Assembly (NCBI RefSeq): GCF_017114825.1
Contig: NZ_JADEVO010000045.1
Location: 1 to 43,485 of the forward strand
Source of the DNA: Pseudomonas gregormendelii
GTDB lineage: Bacteria > Pseudomonadota > Gammaproteobacteria > Pseudomonadales > Pseudomonadaceae
DNA length: 43,485 bases
Direction: 5' to 3'
The notes under the pieces: model-generated
What the model was told of the DNA's origin: nothing
Database searches by the model: none
The model's input: only the letters and a program-made list of their open reading frames with translations
Translations under genes and position numbers: made by a program
In this document: positions 8,040 to 16,262 of the stretch, in pieces
How the letters are laid out: each line of letters begins with the position of its first letter
Position numbering within the stretch: position 1 is the first letter of the stretch

Positions 8040-10277
8040 TTAAATCTTCCAATCGAGGCTCAGGGTCACGGTACGCGGGTCGCCCCAGTAGTTGCCGTTA
8101 TAGAAGCCGACATTCTCGTAGTACTTCTTGTCGAGCAGGTTGTTGACGTTGAGCGACGCCGACAGGTGCTGGTCGAACTCGTAGCGCGACATCAGGTTGA
8201 CCAGGGTGTAGGCGTCCTGGCTGATGTTGGTGCGCTGGGTGATGATATTGCCTGCAGCGTTGCGCCCCACCGGGCGACTCGCGGCGCGGTAGATCTCGCT
8301 TTGCCAGTTAAGCGCGCCGCCCACCGTCAGCGCATGCCAGTTGCCTGGAAGCCGATAGGCCGTGGACAGGCGGAACATGTTCAGGGGCGCGGTGGTGTTG
8401 GTGCGGTTCTTTTCGCCGTTGACCGAGTGGGTATAGGTGTAACCGGCGGTCATGTTCCAGTCGGCCATCACCTCGCCGGACAGTTCGGCTTCGAAACCCC
8501 GGACCTTGGTGCCCTTGCCATTGGCCTTGTAGAACTCCTCTCCGGTGACCGGATCCGGTGGCACCGAATCGTCGAGCTCGGCGACGTTGTCCTGATCACT
8601 CCAGAACAGCGCCGTAGCCAGGTTGAGGCGCTCCTGAAGCAGGCTGCCCTTGAGTCCCAATTCATAGTTGCTGCCCACCACCGGTTCGAGGTACTTGCGG
8701 TTGGCGTCGCGATTGGTTTGCGGCTTGAAGATGTCGGTGTAGCTGACGTAGGCGGTGTACTCGGGTGTGATGTCGTAGAGCAACCCGGCGTAAGGCGTCC
8801 ACATGTCGTTGTGTTTCTGGCTGGTATCGTCCACTGCGCTCAACACCTGATTGGCGTCGTAACTATTGGTGGTGCTCGACGATTTCCAGCTGCCATAGCG
8901 GCTGCCAAGTACGGCGTGTAACTCATCGGTCAGGCTCAGGCGTGTGGCCAGGTAACCGGCTTTCTGCTCGGTGCTGCTGGTGGACCCGGTGAGGCTGGTC
9001 ACCGTGTCGGAGAATTTGCCGATATCGCCCATGTACTTCCAGTCCGGCACGATCGCGTAGTCATCAGCCATCGGACCGTCGGTGTAAGGGTTTCTATCGC
9101 TGCGCTGCGCTTGGCCATAACCAATCATCAGTTCATGTTCGCGTCCCAGCAGCGAGTAGGGACCGGACACGTTGAAGTCGTAGGCTTTCATCTTCTGGGT
9201 GCCGATCATGTGACTGACGTTGGCCACCATGCCGCTGCGATCGGGCTCGGGGAAGCCGCCTCCGGCGTAGTAGATCTTGCCGTCGGTGTCACTCTCGCGG
9301 TGGGTGTAGGCGGCCTTGAGGTGCCAGCCTGCACCCAATTGATGGTCCAGGTTGGCGAAGGCGGTCTGGTCCTTGATCGGCCAGGAACTCCAGGACGTGG
9401 CCATGTTGGTCGAACGGCCAAGGTTGGCCTTGCTGCCGTCGGCATTCCAGTAAGGTACGGTGCCCCACGAAGTGCCCTGTACGTGTTTGTTCTGGTAGTC
9501 GTAACCCACCGCCAGGGTGGTGGCATCGGTCAGATCGGCTTCGAGCACGCCGTAGCCGACTTCCCGTTGCTGCTGGTATTTGTCGCGGAACGAGTCGCTG
9601 TCACGGTATGCCAGCACGCTGCGGCCGCGCAGGCGCCCATCGAAGGCCAATGGCCCGCCAACGTCCAGGTAGGTGTAGTAATTGTCGTAGCTGCCGGCGC
9701 TGACACCGGTCTTGGCCTCCCATTGCGCAGTCGGGCGTTTGCGCACCATGTTGATGGTCGCGGACGGATCCCCGGCGCCCGTCGTCAGGCCGGTGGCGCC
9801 GCGCACGACTTCGATGCGGTCGTAGATGATGGTGTCGGAGTCGGACTTCATGTAACTGAAGGTGTTGAGCATCCCGTCAACCTGGAAGTTGTTGATCGAG
9901 TAGCCGCGCGAGGAATAGTTGACCCTGTCGGAGTCGTTGTGTTGCACCACAATGCCGGTGGTCTGGCGCATGGCTTCGGACAGCGAAGTGAGTTTGAAGT
10001 CGTCCATTTGCTGGCGCGTGACCACTGAAACCGACTGTGGGGTTTCCTTGATCGACAGGTTCAGGCGCGTGGCGCTGCTCATGGCGCCGGTGGTGTAGGA
10101 CTGGGTGTTTTCGGTGTTATTGCCCAAGCCCTGTGCGGTGATACTGGTGGCGGTCAGCTCGAGGGCGCCGGCGACCGGAGCCTTTTCAATTTCGCTGTCG
10201 GCGAGCAGGTCCGGGCTCAGTGCAACGCTGCACAGGCCGAGGGTTAAAGTCATGGAACGGGTAATAGGCGCGAACAT
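8040..10277 (-). CDS. TonB-dependent siderophore receptor
   Basis: This 745-residue outer-membrane receptor comprises a signal peptide (MFAPITRSMTLTLGLCSVAL), a TonB box region (ELTATSITAQG), a plug domain starting near ETPQSVSVVTRQQMDDF, and a 22-strand barrel ending in aromatic-rich RTVTLSLDWKI. The plug and barrel read like FpvA/FhuE-type ferric siderophore receptors. There is no N-terminal STN signalling domain, so it should not signal to an anti-sigma factor. I place the start at 10277, where AAGGAG lies 9 bases upstream; an in-frame TTG at 10322 would disrupt the signal peptide. The siderophore is unknown. An AT-rich patch at 10350-10370 is a weak candidate for Fur control. Confidence 0.9.
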   Translation of the reverse strand: MFAPITRSMTLTLGLCSVALSPDLLADSEIEKAPVAGALELTATSITAQGLGNNTENTQSYTTGAMSSATRLNLSIKETPQSVSVVTRQQMDDFKLTSLSEAMRQTTGIVVQHNDSDRVNYSSRGYSINNFQVDGMLNTFSYMKSDSDTIIYDRIEVVRGATGLTTGAGDPSATINMVRKRPTAQWEAKTGVSAGSYDNYYTYLDVGGPLAFDGRLRGRSVLAYRDSDSFRDKYQQQREVGYGVLEADLTDATTLAVGYDYQNKHVQGTSWGTVPYWNADGSKANLGRSTNMATSWSSWPIKDQTAFANLDHQLGAGWHLKAAYTHRESDTDGKIYYAGGGFPEPDRSGMVANVSHMIGTQKMKAYDFNVSGPYSLLGREHELMIGYGQAQRSDRNPYTDGPMADDYAIVPDWKYMGDIGKFSDTVTSLTGSTSSTEQKAGYLATRLSLTDELHAVLGSRYGSWKSSSTTNSYDANQVLSAVDDTSQKHNDMWTPYAGLLYDITPEYTAYVSYTDIFKPQTNRDANRKYLEPVVGSNYELGLKGSLLQERLNLATALFWSDQDNVAELDDSVPPDPVTGEEFYKANGKGTKVRGFEAELSGEVMADWNMTAGYTYTHSVNGEKNRTNTTAPLNMFRLSTAYRLPGNWHALTVGGALNWQSEIYRAASRPVGRNAAGNIITQRTNISQDAYTLVNLMSRYEFDQHLSASLNVNNLLDKKYYENVGFYNGNYWGDPRTVTLSLDWKI

Positions 10278-10394
10278 CGCAGCCGACTCCTTGTCGTTGA
10301 GGGAAAAATTCCGTTTGCTCAAAGACGAAGGAGGGCGGCGAATATTTAGTGGTAAACAATAATTATAGTGTTTGCTGTGGGGTGCCTGGCAGCC

Positions 10395-12128
10395 TTAATG
10401 CTGCACGACTTCCACGGGTTTGGGTTTCATCAGGCTGAAGTCGATCAACGGCCGCTGCTGTTTTTCGTAGGGATTGCCGATCAGCAATGGGCGCGGCTTG
10501 AAGCTGTCGCTGACCAGGCTCTTGCTGCGATCGAGCTCATCGAAATTCAGCCCCGCCATGTCCGCCCAGGTGTGGATCAGGTGCGAGCTGCTGTAGGGGC
10601 GGCTCAGATCGCCAGCGAAGTTCCAGTCATGGGATTCACGCCATTTCGGCGAGGCCCAGGCCATGAAAGGAATGGTGTACATCGGCGCGGTTGGCTTGTT
10701 TTCGTTGCGGCCCAAGGTGCTATGGCCCGGCGAGTCGAAGACGTCTTCTCCATGGTCGGACAGGTACATCAGGAAGCCATTGGGGTCCGTTTTCGCGTAA
10801 TCCTTGATCAGGCTCGAGACCACGAAGTCGTTATACAGGACCGCATTGTCGTAGCTGTTGTAGGTCGGCAATTGATCGTCACGTACGCCGGCCGGTACAC
10901 CCTGGCGATCCTTGAACTTGTCGAAGGTCGAGGGGTAACGGTACTGGTAACTCATGTGCGTGCCCAGCAGGTGCACCACGATCAGCTTGCGCGGTGCCGC
11001 GTCGGCCAGGGCCTTGTTGAACGGCGCGATGACATCGCCGTCGTACTGGGCGGCGTTCTGGTTACGGTTGTTGTTGAGGTACACCTGCTCGTCGGCTTGC
11101 TCGGAGAAGGTCGTCAACATGGTGTTGCGCTTGGTCATGGTCTGCTGGTTGGTGATCCAGAAGGTCTTGTAGCCGGCCTGTTTCATCATGCTGACCAGCG
11201 ACGGAGTCGACAGATACAACGCCGGGTTATCTTCGTCGGCGAATGTCAGCACCTGCTGCAGCGCTTCAATGGTGTAGGGGCGCGGGGTGATGACGTTGTC
11301 AAAGACCGATAACTGGTCCTTGAGCTTGTCCAGCTCAGGGGTGGTATTGCGCGGGTAGCCATACAGGCTCATGCGCTGGCGGTTGGTCGATTCGCCGATC
11401 ACCAGTACCAGGGTCGCAGGCTGATTGGCTGCGGAGTCGGTAAGGTTTTTCAGCGGAGCGATCTTGCTCGCGCTGTGCAGCATGTCCTGCATGCCGGCGA
11501 GGGTGTCAAGGTAGCGGTGGTAAGCCACGGCCATCTGCCATGGCACGGCAGGTTCGATGCGGGTTTCGAATTTCTCGAAGCCTTCGGCCAGGCTGCCGGT
11601 ACGCAGGGTCTGCTTGACCAGCGGATAACCGATCACTGCCACCAGGATGGCCGTTGCTGCCAGGAAGGCCCGCCCGCGAGGCAGGTACACCGGACGCAAG
11701 CGGGTCCACAGGAAGTAGGCAAACAGCGTGTGGGCAAGAAAGGCCGCGACCATCCACCAGGCGAAATACTGGGTCATGTACTCGCCAGCTTCAGAGATGT
11801 TCGATTCGAACATGATGAAGATGACGCTCTGGGAAAACTCCTGCTGATAGATGAAGAAGTAGCCCAGGCTGGCCATCGAGCAGGCCCACAGCACCACACC
11901 GATACAGGCGGCGAGCACACGGGTCTGTCGGGGAAAGAGCAGCATGGGCGCGAGCCAGACCGCGCTCATGATGAAGGCTTGGCGGAAGCCGGTGAAACCC
12001 GAGGTGCCGGTCAGCTGGATCAGCAGTTGGGTGATGCCGGAAAAGTACCAGAAGAACACAAACAGCCAGGCAAGCCCGGCCCAGTCGAACCCTTTCGCAG
12101 TCGTGTTGCTGCGTTTGAACAAAGCCAT
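10395..12128 (-). CDS. cptA: phosphoethanolamine transferase CptA/EptC-type
   Basis: This 577-residue inner-membrane enzyme transfers phosphoethanolamine to lipopolysaccharide core sugars. It has five N-terminal TM helices and a periplasmic alkaline-phosphatase-fold domain. Zinc and nucleophile motifs are visible: VIGEST, TPRPYTIEALQ (catalytic Thr), SDHGEDVFDSPGHST and NNRNQNA. It aligns by eye with E. coli CptA (EptC) over its whole length, including ITNQQTMTKRNTMLT and VHLLGTHMSYQYRYP, which separates it from EptA, the lipid A enzyme. It is a single-gene unit. A short dyad CCAGTG-GA-CACTGG at 12163-12176 lies upstream and could be a regulatory site. Confidence 0.88.
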   Translation of the reverse strand: MALFKRSNTTAKGFDWAGLAWLFVFFWYFSGITQLLIQLTGTSGFTGFRQAFIMSAVWLAPMLLFPRQTRVLAACIGVVLWACSMASLGYFFIYQQEFSQSVIFIMFESNISEAGEYMTQYFAWWMVAAFLAHTLFAYFLWTRLRPVYLPRGRAFLAATAILVAVIGYPLVKQTLRTGSLAEGFEKFETRIEPAVPWQMAVAYHRYLDTLAGMQDMLHSASKIAPLKNLTDSAANQPATLVLVIGESTNRQRMSLYGYPRNTTPELDKLKDQLSVFDNVITPRPYTIEALQQVLTFADEDNPALYLSTPSLVSMMKQAGYKTFWITNQQTMTKRNTMLTTFSEQADEQVYLNNNRNQNAAQYDGDVIAPFNKALADAAPRKLIVVHLLGTHMSYQYRYPSTFDKFKDRQGVPAGVRDDQLPTYNSYDNAVLYNDFVVSSLIKDYAKTDPNGFLMYLSDHGEDVFDSPGHSTLGRNENKPTAPMYTIPFMAWASPKWRESHDWNFAGDLSRPYSSSHLIHTWADMAGLNFDELDRSKSLVSDSFKPRPLLIGNPYEKQQRPLIDFSLMKPKPVEVVQH

Positions 12129-12258
12129 TCAGCGCTCCAGCCTAGATAATCGTCGACCGCCGCCAGTGGACACTGGTGGACGAACGGGCGCGGCACGCCT
12201 ACCGAGCGGCCACAATGGCGCAGGAGTATGAATGAACGGGTGTGAAAAGTTTGTGAGT

Positions 12259-12359
12259 TGCAGGAGCGAGCTTGCTCGCCATGGGCGTGAACGATGACGC
12301 TGGGTGCCTGATGGCCCGCGGCGGCCTCTCGTTTTTCGCGAGCGAGCTCGCTCCTGCAG
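12259..12359. repeat. REP pair (BIME-like)
   Basis: GCAGGAGCGAGCTTGCTCGCC at the left and its near reverse complement CGAGCGAGCTCGCTCCTGC at the right flank about 55 bases. Each half is itself palindromic around the GAGC core. This is the classic Pseudomonas REP pair in an extragenic position between the start of cptA and the end of the small coiled-coil gene. Confidence 0.85.
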
Positions 12360-12364
12360 GGCGG

Positions 12365-12538
12365 TCAGGCGCGGTGGGTTACTGGCAGGGCCTGTGGCTG
12401 GTGGCCTTGGTTGAGCTGGCGCAATTGCGCAAGCTGCTGCTTCAGCAGGTCGTTCTCTTCTCTGAGCCGGCCCAGTTCATCACGACGGATCGTGACGTAG
12501 AGAGTTTGTGCTGGTCGTGCTGCTTGTACTGTGCCCAT
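12365..12538 (-). CDS. 57-residue coiled-coil protein
   Basis: This short gene starts at the ATG at 12538 (minus strand) with GAGGTGAGCA just before it and ends in TGA at 12365. The product begins MGTVQAARPAQTLYVTIRRD, then has a strongly heptad-like, charged helix (ELGRLREENDLLKQQLAQLR) predicted to form a coiled coil, and ends in a proline/glutamine tail. I recall similar unannotated small proteins in fluorescent pseudomonads but no function. The codon pattern and ribosome site support coding. It is divergent from gnd with 271 bases between them and has a REP pair downstream. Confidence 0.65.
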   Translation of the reverse strand: MGTVQAARPAQTLYVTIRRDELGRLREENDLLKQQLAQLRQLNQGHQPQALPVTHRA

Positions 12539-12727
12539 TGCTCACCTCGCAAATGGTGTTTCAACTGTGAACCTGCCCCCGACGTCGGGCGCTGATTAAC
12601 TATCGGCTGCAATTTTGATTTCTTTTGCCTGCGAAGGGAACTTTTTTATTTTTCGTGGTCGGTGTGTCTTCGCGACGATTCCCGACGTTATCAGTCTGGA
12701 TCGGGCACAATGCACGGAAACTTCATG

Positions 12728-12758
12728 GCGACCTGTCTGACTAAGCTGAACAGGTCGC
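12728..12758. promoter_or_regulatory. inverted repeat upstream of gnd
   Basis: GCGACCTGT-N13-ACAGGTCGC is a perfect 9-bp inverted repeat, 52-82 bases upstream of the gnd ATG, with a TATAAC-like -10 (about 12765-12770) just after it. It could be an operator or an RNA hairpin. It does not match the HexR or PtxS sites known for Pseudomonas sugar genes as I remember them. Confidence 0.45.
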
Positions 12759-12809
12759 GTTGGGCTATAACCTTTGACACACATTATTTGCAGTAAGGAG
12801 CATCAGCAC

Positions 12810-13790
12810 ATGCAACTCGGGATTATTGGACTGGGCCGCATGGGCGGTAATATTGCGCGGCGCCTGATGCTCAACGGGCATTCCACCGTTGTCTACGACC
12901 GCAATACCGCTTTTGTCGACACCCTGGCCGCAGAAGGCGCCAAGGGCGTCATCGACCTGCCGGCCCTAGTGGCTGGCCTGGCCAAGCCACGTGCCGTCTG
13001 GGTCATGCTGCCGGCCGGCGCGCCGACCGAAGACACCATCGACACCCTGAGCACCTTGCTCGAAGCCGGTGACACCATCATCGACGGCGGCAACACCTTC
13101 TATAAGGACGACATTCGCCGGGCCAAGAGCTTGTCGGAAAAAGGTCTGCACTACATCGATGTGGGCACCTCCGGTGGCGTCTGGGGCCTTGAGCGGGGTT
13201 ATTGCATGATGATCGGCGGCGAAGCCGAGGTGGTCAAACGCCTGGATCCGCTGTTCGAAAGCCTGGCCCCTGGCATCGGTGACATCCCGCGCACCAAGGA
13301 CCGCAAGTCCGATGACGACCGTGCCGAGCGCGGTTACATCCACGCCGGCCCTGCAGGCTCGGGTCATTTCGTGAAGATGATCCACAACGGCATCGAGTAC
13401 GGAATGATGCAGGCCTTCGCCGAAGGCTTCGATATTCTCAAGACCAAGGCCAGCGAAAACCTGCCTGAAGACCAGCGTTTTGACCTCAACGTCGCCGACA
13501 TCGCCGAAGTCTGGCGTCGTGGCAGCGTGGTCTCGTCCTGGTTGCTCGACCTGACCGCAGACGCCTTGGCCAGCGATCCGAAACTCGACGGTTACTCGGG
13601 TTCCGTAGCTGACAGCGGTGAAGGTCGCTGGACCATCGAGGCGGCCATGGAACAGTCGGTACCGGTTCCCGTGCTGTCGAACTCGCTGTTCTCTCGCTAC
13701 CGTTCACGCGGGCAGGGCACCTTTGGCGACAAGATTCTCTCGGCCCAGCGGTTCGGCTTCGGCGGCCATGTGGAGACTTCGAAAAAATGA
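12810..13790 (+). CDS. gnd: 6-phosphogluconate dehydrogenase, decarboxylating (short form)
   Basis: This 326-residue cytosolic enzyme oxidises 6-phosphogluconate to ribulose 5-phosphate with release of CO2. It carries the Rossmann motif GLGRMG (residues 7-12), the substrate loop GTSGGVWGLERG, and catalytic K189 and N193 in HFVKMIHNGIEYG. It is the short GntZ/YqeC type of about 300-330 residues rather than the 470-residue enterobacterial form, and this type often prefers NAD. AAGGAG lies 9 bases before the ATG. The stop codon overlaps the zwf start (ATGA), so translation is probably coupled. First gene of the gnd-zwf-HAD operon. Confidence 0.92.
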   Translation: MQLGIIGLGRMGGNIARRLMLNGHSTVVYDRNTAFVDTLAAEGAKGVIDLPALVAGLAKPRAVWVMLPAGAPTEDTIDTLSTLLEAGDTIIDGGNTFYKDDIRRAKSLSEKGLHYIDVGTSGGVWGLERGYCMMIGGEAEVVKRLDPLFESLAPGIGDIPRTKDRKSDDDRAERGYIHAGPAGSGHFVKMIHNGIEYGMMQAFAEGFDILKTKASENLPEDQRFDLNVADIAEVWRRGSVVSSWLLDLTADALASDPKLDGYSGSVADSGEGRWTIEAAMEQSVPVPVLSNSLFSRYRSRGQGTFGDKILSAQRFGFGGHVETSKK

Positions 13791-15310
13791 CTGGCCTGAT
13801 CCGCAATAAATCCAAGGCTGAACCAGCACCACCCACCACGCTGTTCCTGTTCGGTGCACATGGTGACCTGGTCAAGCGGCTGCTGATGCCGGCGCTGTAC
13901 AACCTGAGTCGCGATGGATTGCTGGGGGATGGATTGCGGATCATCGGCGTTGACCACAACGCCATCAGTGACGAAGCCTTTGCGCAGAAGCTCGAGGATT
14001 TCATTCGGGCGCAAGCGATGAGCAAAGTCGGCAAGGGCGATGACGCCCTTGACCCGGCGTTGTGGGCCACACTCGCCAAAGGCATCAGCTACGTCCAGGG
14101 CGACTTCCTGGACGACAGCACCTATTCAGCCCTGGCGGCGAAAATCGCCGCCAGCGGCACCGGCAATGCGGTGTTCTACCTGGCCACCGCGCCACGTTTC
14201 TTCAGCGAAGTGGTGCGTCGACTGGGCGCGGCGAAGCTGCTCGAAGAAACCCCCGAAGCGTTTCGCCGCGTCGTGATCGAAAAGCCTTTTGGCTCCGACC
14301 TGCAAACCGCAGAGGCCTTGAACGCGTGCCTGCTCAAGGTGATGTCGGAAAATCAGATCTACCGGATCGATCACTACCTGGGCAAGGAAACCGTACAGAA
14401 CATTCTGATCAGCCGGTTTTCCAACAGCCTGTTCGAAGCGTTCTGGAACAACCACTACATCGACCATGTGCAGATCACTGCCGCCGAGACCGTCGGCGTG
14501 GAAACCCGGGGCAGCTTTTACGAGCACACCGGCGCGTTGCGCGACATGGTGCCCAACCACCTGTTCCAGTTACTGGCGATGGTCGCCATGGAGCCGCCTG
14601 CCGCTTTTGGTGCCGACGCGGTACGCGGCGAGAAGGCCAAGGTCGTCGGCGCGATCCGCCCCTGGTCGGTGGAAGAGGCCCGCGCCAACTCAGTGCGAGG
14701 CCAGTACACCAGCGGCGAAGTCGACGGCAAGGCATTGCCTGGTTATCGCCAGGAAGGCAACGTTGCGCCCGACAGCACCACCGAAACCTACGTCGCGCTC
14801 AAGGTGATGATCGACAACTGGCGCTGGGTCGGGGTGCCGTTCTATTTGCGCACCGGCAAGCGCATGAGCGTGCGCGACACGGAAATCGTCATCTGCTTCA
14901 AGCCGGCGCCCTATGCGCAATTTCGCGATACCGAAGTGGATGAACTGCAGCCAACGTATCTGCGCATCCAGATCCAGCCCAACGAAGGCATGTGGTTTGA
15001 CTTGCTGGCCAAACGTCCTGGCCCGGCGCTGAAGATGGCCAATATCGAGCTGGGTTTTGCCTACAAGGACTACTTTGAAATGCAGCCGTCCACCGGCTAT
15101 GAGACCTTGATCTACGACTGCCTGACCGGCGACCAGACGCTGTTCCAGCGCGCGGACAACATCGAGAACGGCTGGCGCGCCGTGCAACCCTTCCTCGACG
15201 CCTGGCAGCAAGATGCCAGCGTTGAGGGCTATGCCGCCGGTGAAGACGGCCCGCAGGCGGGCGCAGATCTGCTGACTCGCGACGGTCGCGTCTGGCACAG
15301 CCTCGGATGA
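13787..15310 (+). CDS. zwf: glucose-6-phosphate 1-dehydrogenase
   Basis: This 507-residue enzyme oxidises glucose 6-phosphate to 6-phosphogluconolactone, feeding the Entner-Doudoroff and pentose phosphate routes. The dinucleotide motif is FGAHGDL (residues 22-28), with His in place of the usual Thr; EKPFG (165-169) and the active-site RIDHYLGKETVQN follow (DHYLGK at 195-200). It overlaps gnd by four bases upstream and the HAD gene by four bases downstream. Pseudomonads usually carry a second zwf with edd/pgl, so this is likely the isoenzyme tied to gnd and to NAD(P)H supply. Length is normal for the family. Confidence 0.93.
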   Translation: MTGLIRNKSKAEPAPPTTLFLFGAHGDLVKRLLMPALYNLSRDGLLGDGLRIIGVDHNAISDEAFAQKLEDFIRAQAMSKVGKGDDALDPALWATLAKGISYVQGDFLDDSTYSALAAKIAASGTGNAVFYLATAPRFFSEVVRRLGAAKLLEETPEAFRRVVIEKPFGSDLQTAEALNACLLKVMSENQIYRIDHYLGKETVQNILISRFSNSLFEAFWNNHYIDHVQITAAETVGVETRGSFYEHTGALRDMVPNHLFQLLAMVAMEPPAAFGADAVRGEKAKVVGAIRPWSVEEARANSVRGQYTSGEVDGKALPGYRQEGNVAPDSTTETYVALKVMIDNWRWVGVPFYLRTGKRMSVRDTEIVICFKPAPYAQFRDTEVDELQPTYLRIQIQPNEGMWFDLLAKRPGPALKMANIELGFAYKDYFEMQPSTGYETLIYDCLTGDQTLFQRADNIENGWRAVQPFLDAWQQDASVEGYAAGEDGPQAGADLLTRDGRVWHSLG

Positions 15311-16146
15311 GTGAATTGACCCGAGCGCCGATCCGCTTTTTGCTCAGCGACATGGACGGTACCTTGTTGCTGCCCGACCACAGTCTCAGCCGGCGCACCA
15401 TCGAGGCCGTTCGCTCACTGCGTGAGGCGGGGGTGCTGTTCAGCCTGGCCACCGGGCGTCCGCCAAAAGCCATGTTGCAGCAGATCGAAGCCCTGGGCGT
15501 TGACCTGCCAACGGCGGCATTCAACGGTGGCACCCTGGTTAATCCTGACGGGAGTATCCTGGTTGCCCATTATTTGCCAGCCACCGCAGCGTTGACGGCA
15601 TTGGCGTTGTTTGCCGATCGCAGCGACGTTGAAGTCTGGGTGTTCAGCGGTGGTGACTGGCTGCTCAAGGATCCCGACGGGCCGATGGTGCCCAGGGAGC
15701 AGCATGGGCTGGGTTACCCGCCCGTCGTGGTCGACAGCTTCGAACCCTATCTGGAACGCATCGACAAGATCGTCGCGACCAGCAACAACGCCGATCTGTT
15801 GATTGAGCTCGAAGCGCTGTTATTGCCCAAGGTGCAAGAGCAGGCGCAGGTCTCGCGCTCGCAACCGGTTTACCTGGACGTCACGGCCATGCAGGCCAAC
15901 AAGGGCGCGGCACTGGCGACACTGGCCGAGTTTCTTGGCGTGCCCCTGGAGCACACGGCGGCGCTGGGCGATGGCGGCAACGACCCGGCGATGTTTCACC
16001 AGGCCGGTTTGTCGATCGCGATGGGGCAGGCGGAAGAGGCGGTGAAGCGCCAGGCGGACGTCGTCACTGGTGCCAACACCGAAGACGGCGCTGCGCAGGC
16101 GATTGAGCAGTACATCCTCAACCACCCACACCGCGCCGCACTGTAG
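15307..16146 (+). CDS. Cof-type HAD phosphatase
   Basis: This 279-residue member of the HAD superfamily, Cof/YbiV type, has motif I DMDGTLL (nucleophile D15, acid D17), a large alpha/beta cap domain in the middle, and motif IV GDGGNDPAMF (D222, D226). Such enzymes dephosphorylate sugar phosphates or phosphorylated cofactors with magnesium. Coupling to zwf by a four-base overlap suggests a role in sugar-phosphate homeostasis, which is inference. It is the last gene of the operon; a REP half-site lies directly after its stop. Confidence 0.85.
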   Translation: MSELTRAPIRFLLSDMDGTLLLPDHSLSRRTIEAVRSLREAGVLFSLATGRPPKAMLQQIEALGVDLPTAAFNGGTLVNPDGSILVAHYLPATAALTALALFADRSDVEVWVFSGGDWLLKDPDGPMVPREQHGLGYPPVVVDSFEPYLERIDKIVATSNNADLLIELEALLLPKVQEQAQVSRSQPVYLDVTAMQANKGAALATLAEFLGVPLEHTAALGDGGNDPAMFHQAGLSIAMGQAEEAVKRQADVVTGANTEDGAAQAIEQYILNHPHRAAL

Positions 16147-16167
16147 GAGCAAAGCTTGCTCGCGATG
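16142..16167. repeat. single REP-type half-site
   Basis: TGTAGGAGCAAAGCTTGCTC, continuing as GCGATG, is one half of a Pseudomonas REP unit. It overlaps the stop of the HAD gene and lies in the gap between this gene and the convergent nhaB. No matching second half is obvious in the following 95 bases. Confidence 0.6.
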
Positions 16168-16262
16168 ACGCCCTGTCAGGCGCCATTGATGCCAGATTCA
16201 CGGCCTCATCTCGAGTAAGCCTTACTCTCGCAGGGGTGGCGTGGCCGCACAGGTTTCTGTGG

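Noticed and set aside
10350..10370. AT-rich patch upstream of the TonB receptor as a Fur box
   Set aside because: Best alignments to the 19-base Fur consensus match only about half the positions, so I do not list it as a feature.
14062..14943. 293-codon frame inside zwf
   Set aside because: Arg/Pro-rich alternate frame of zwf without a start context.
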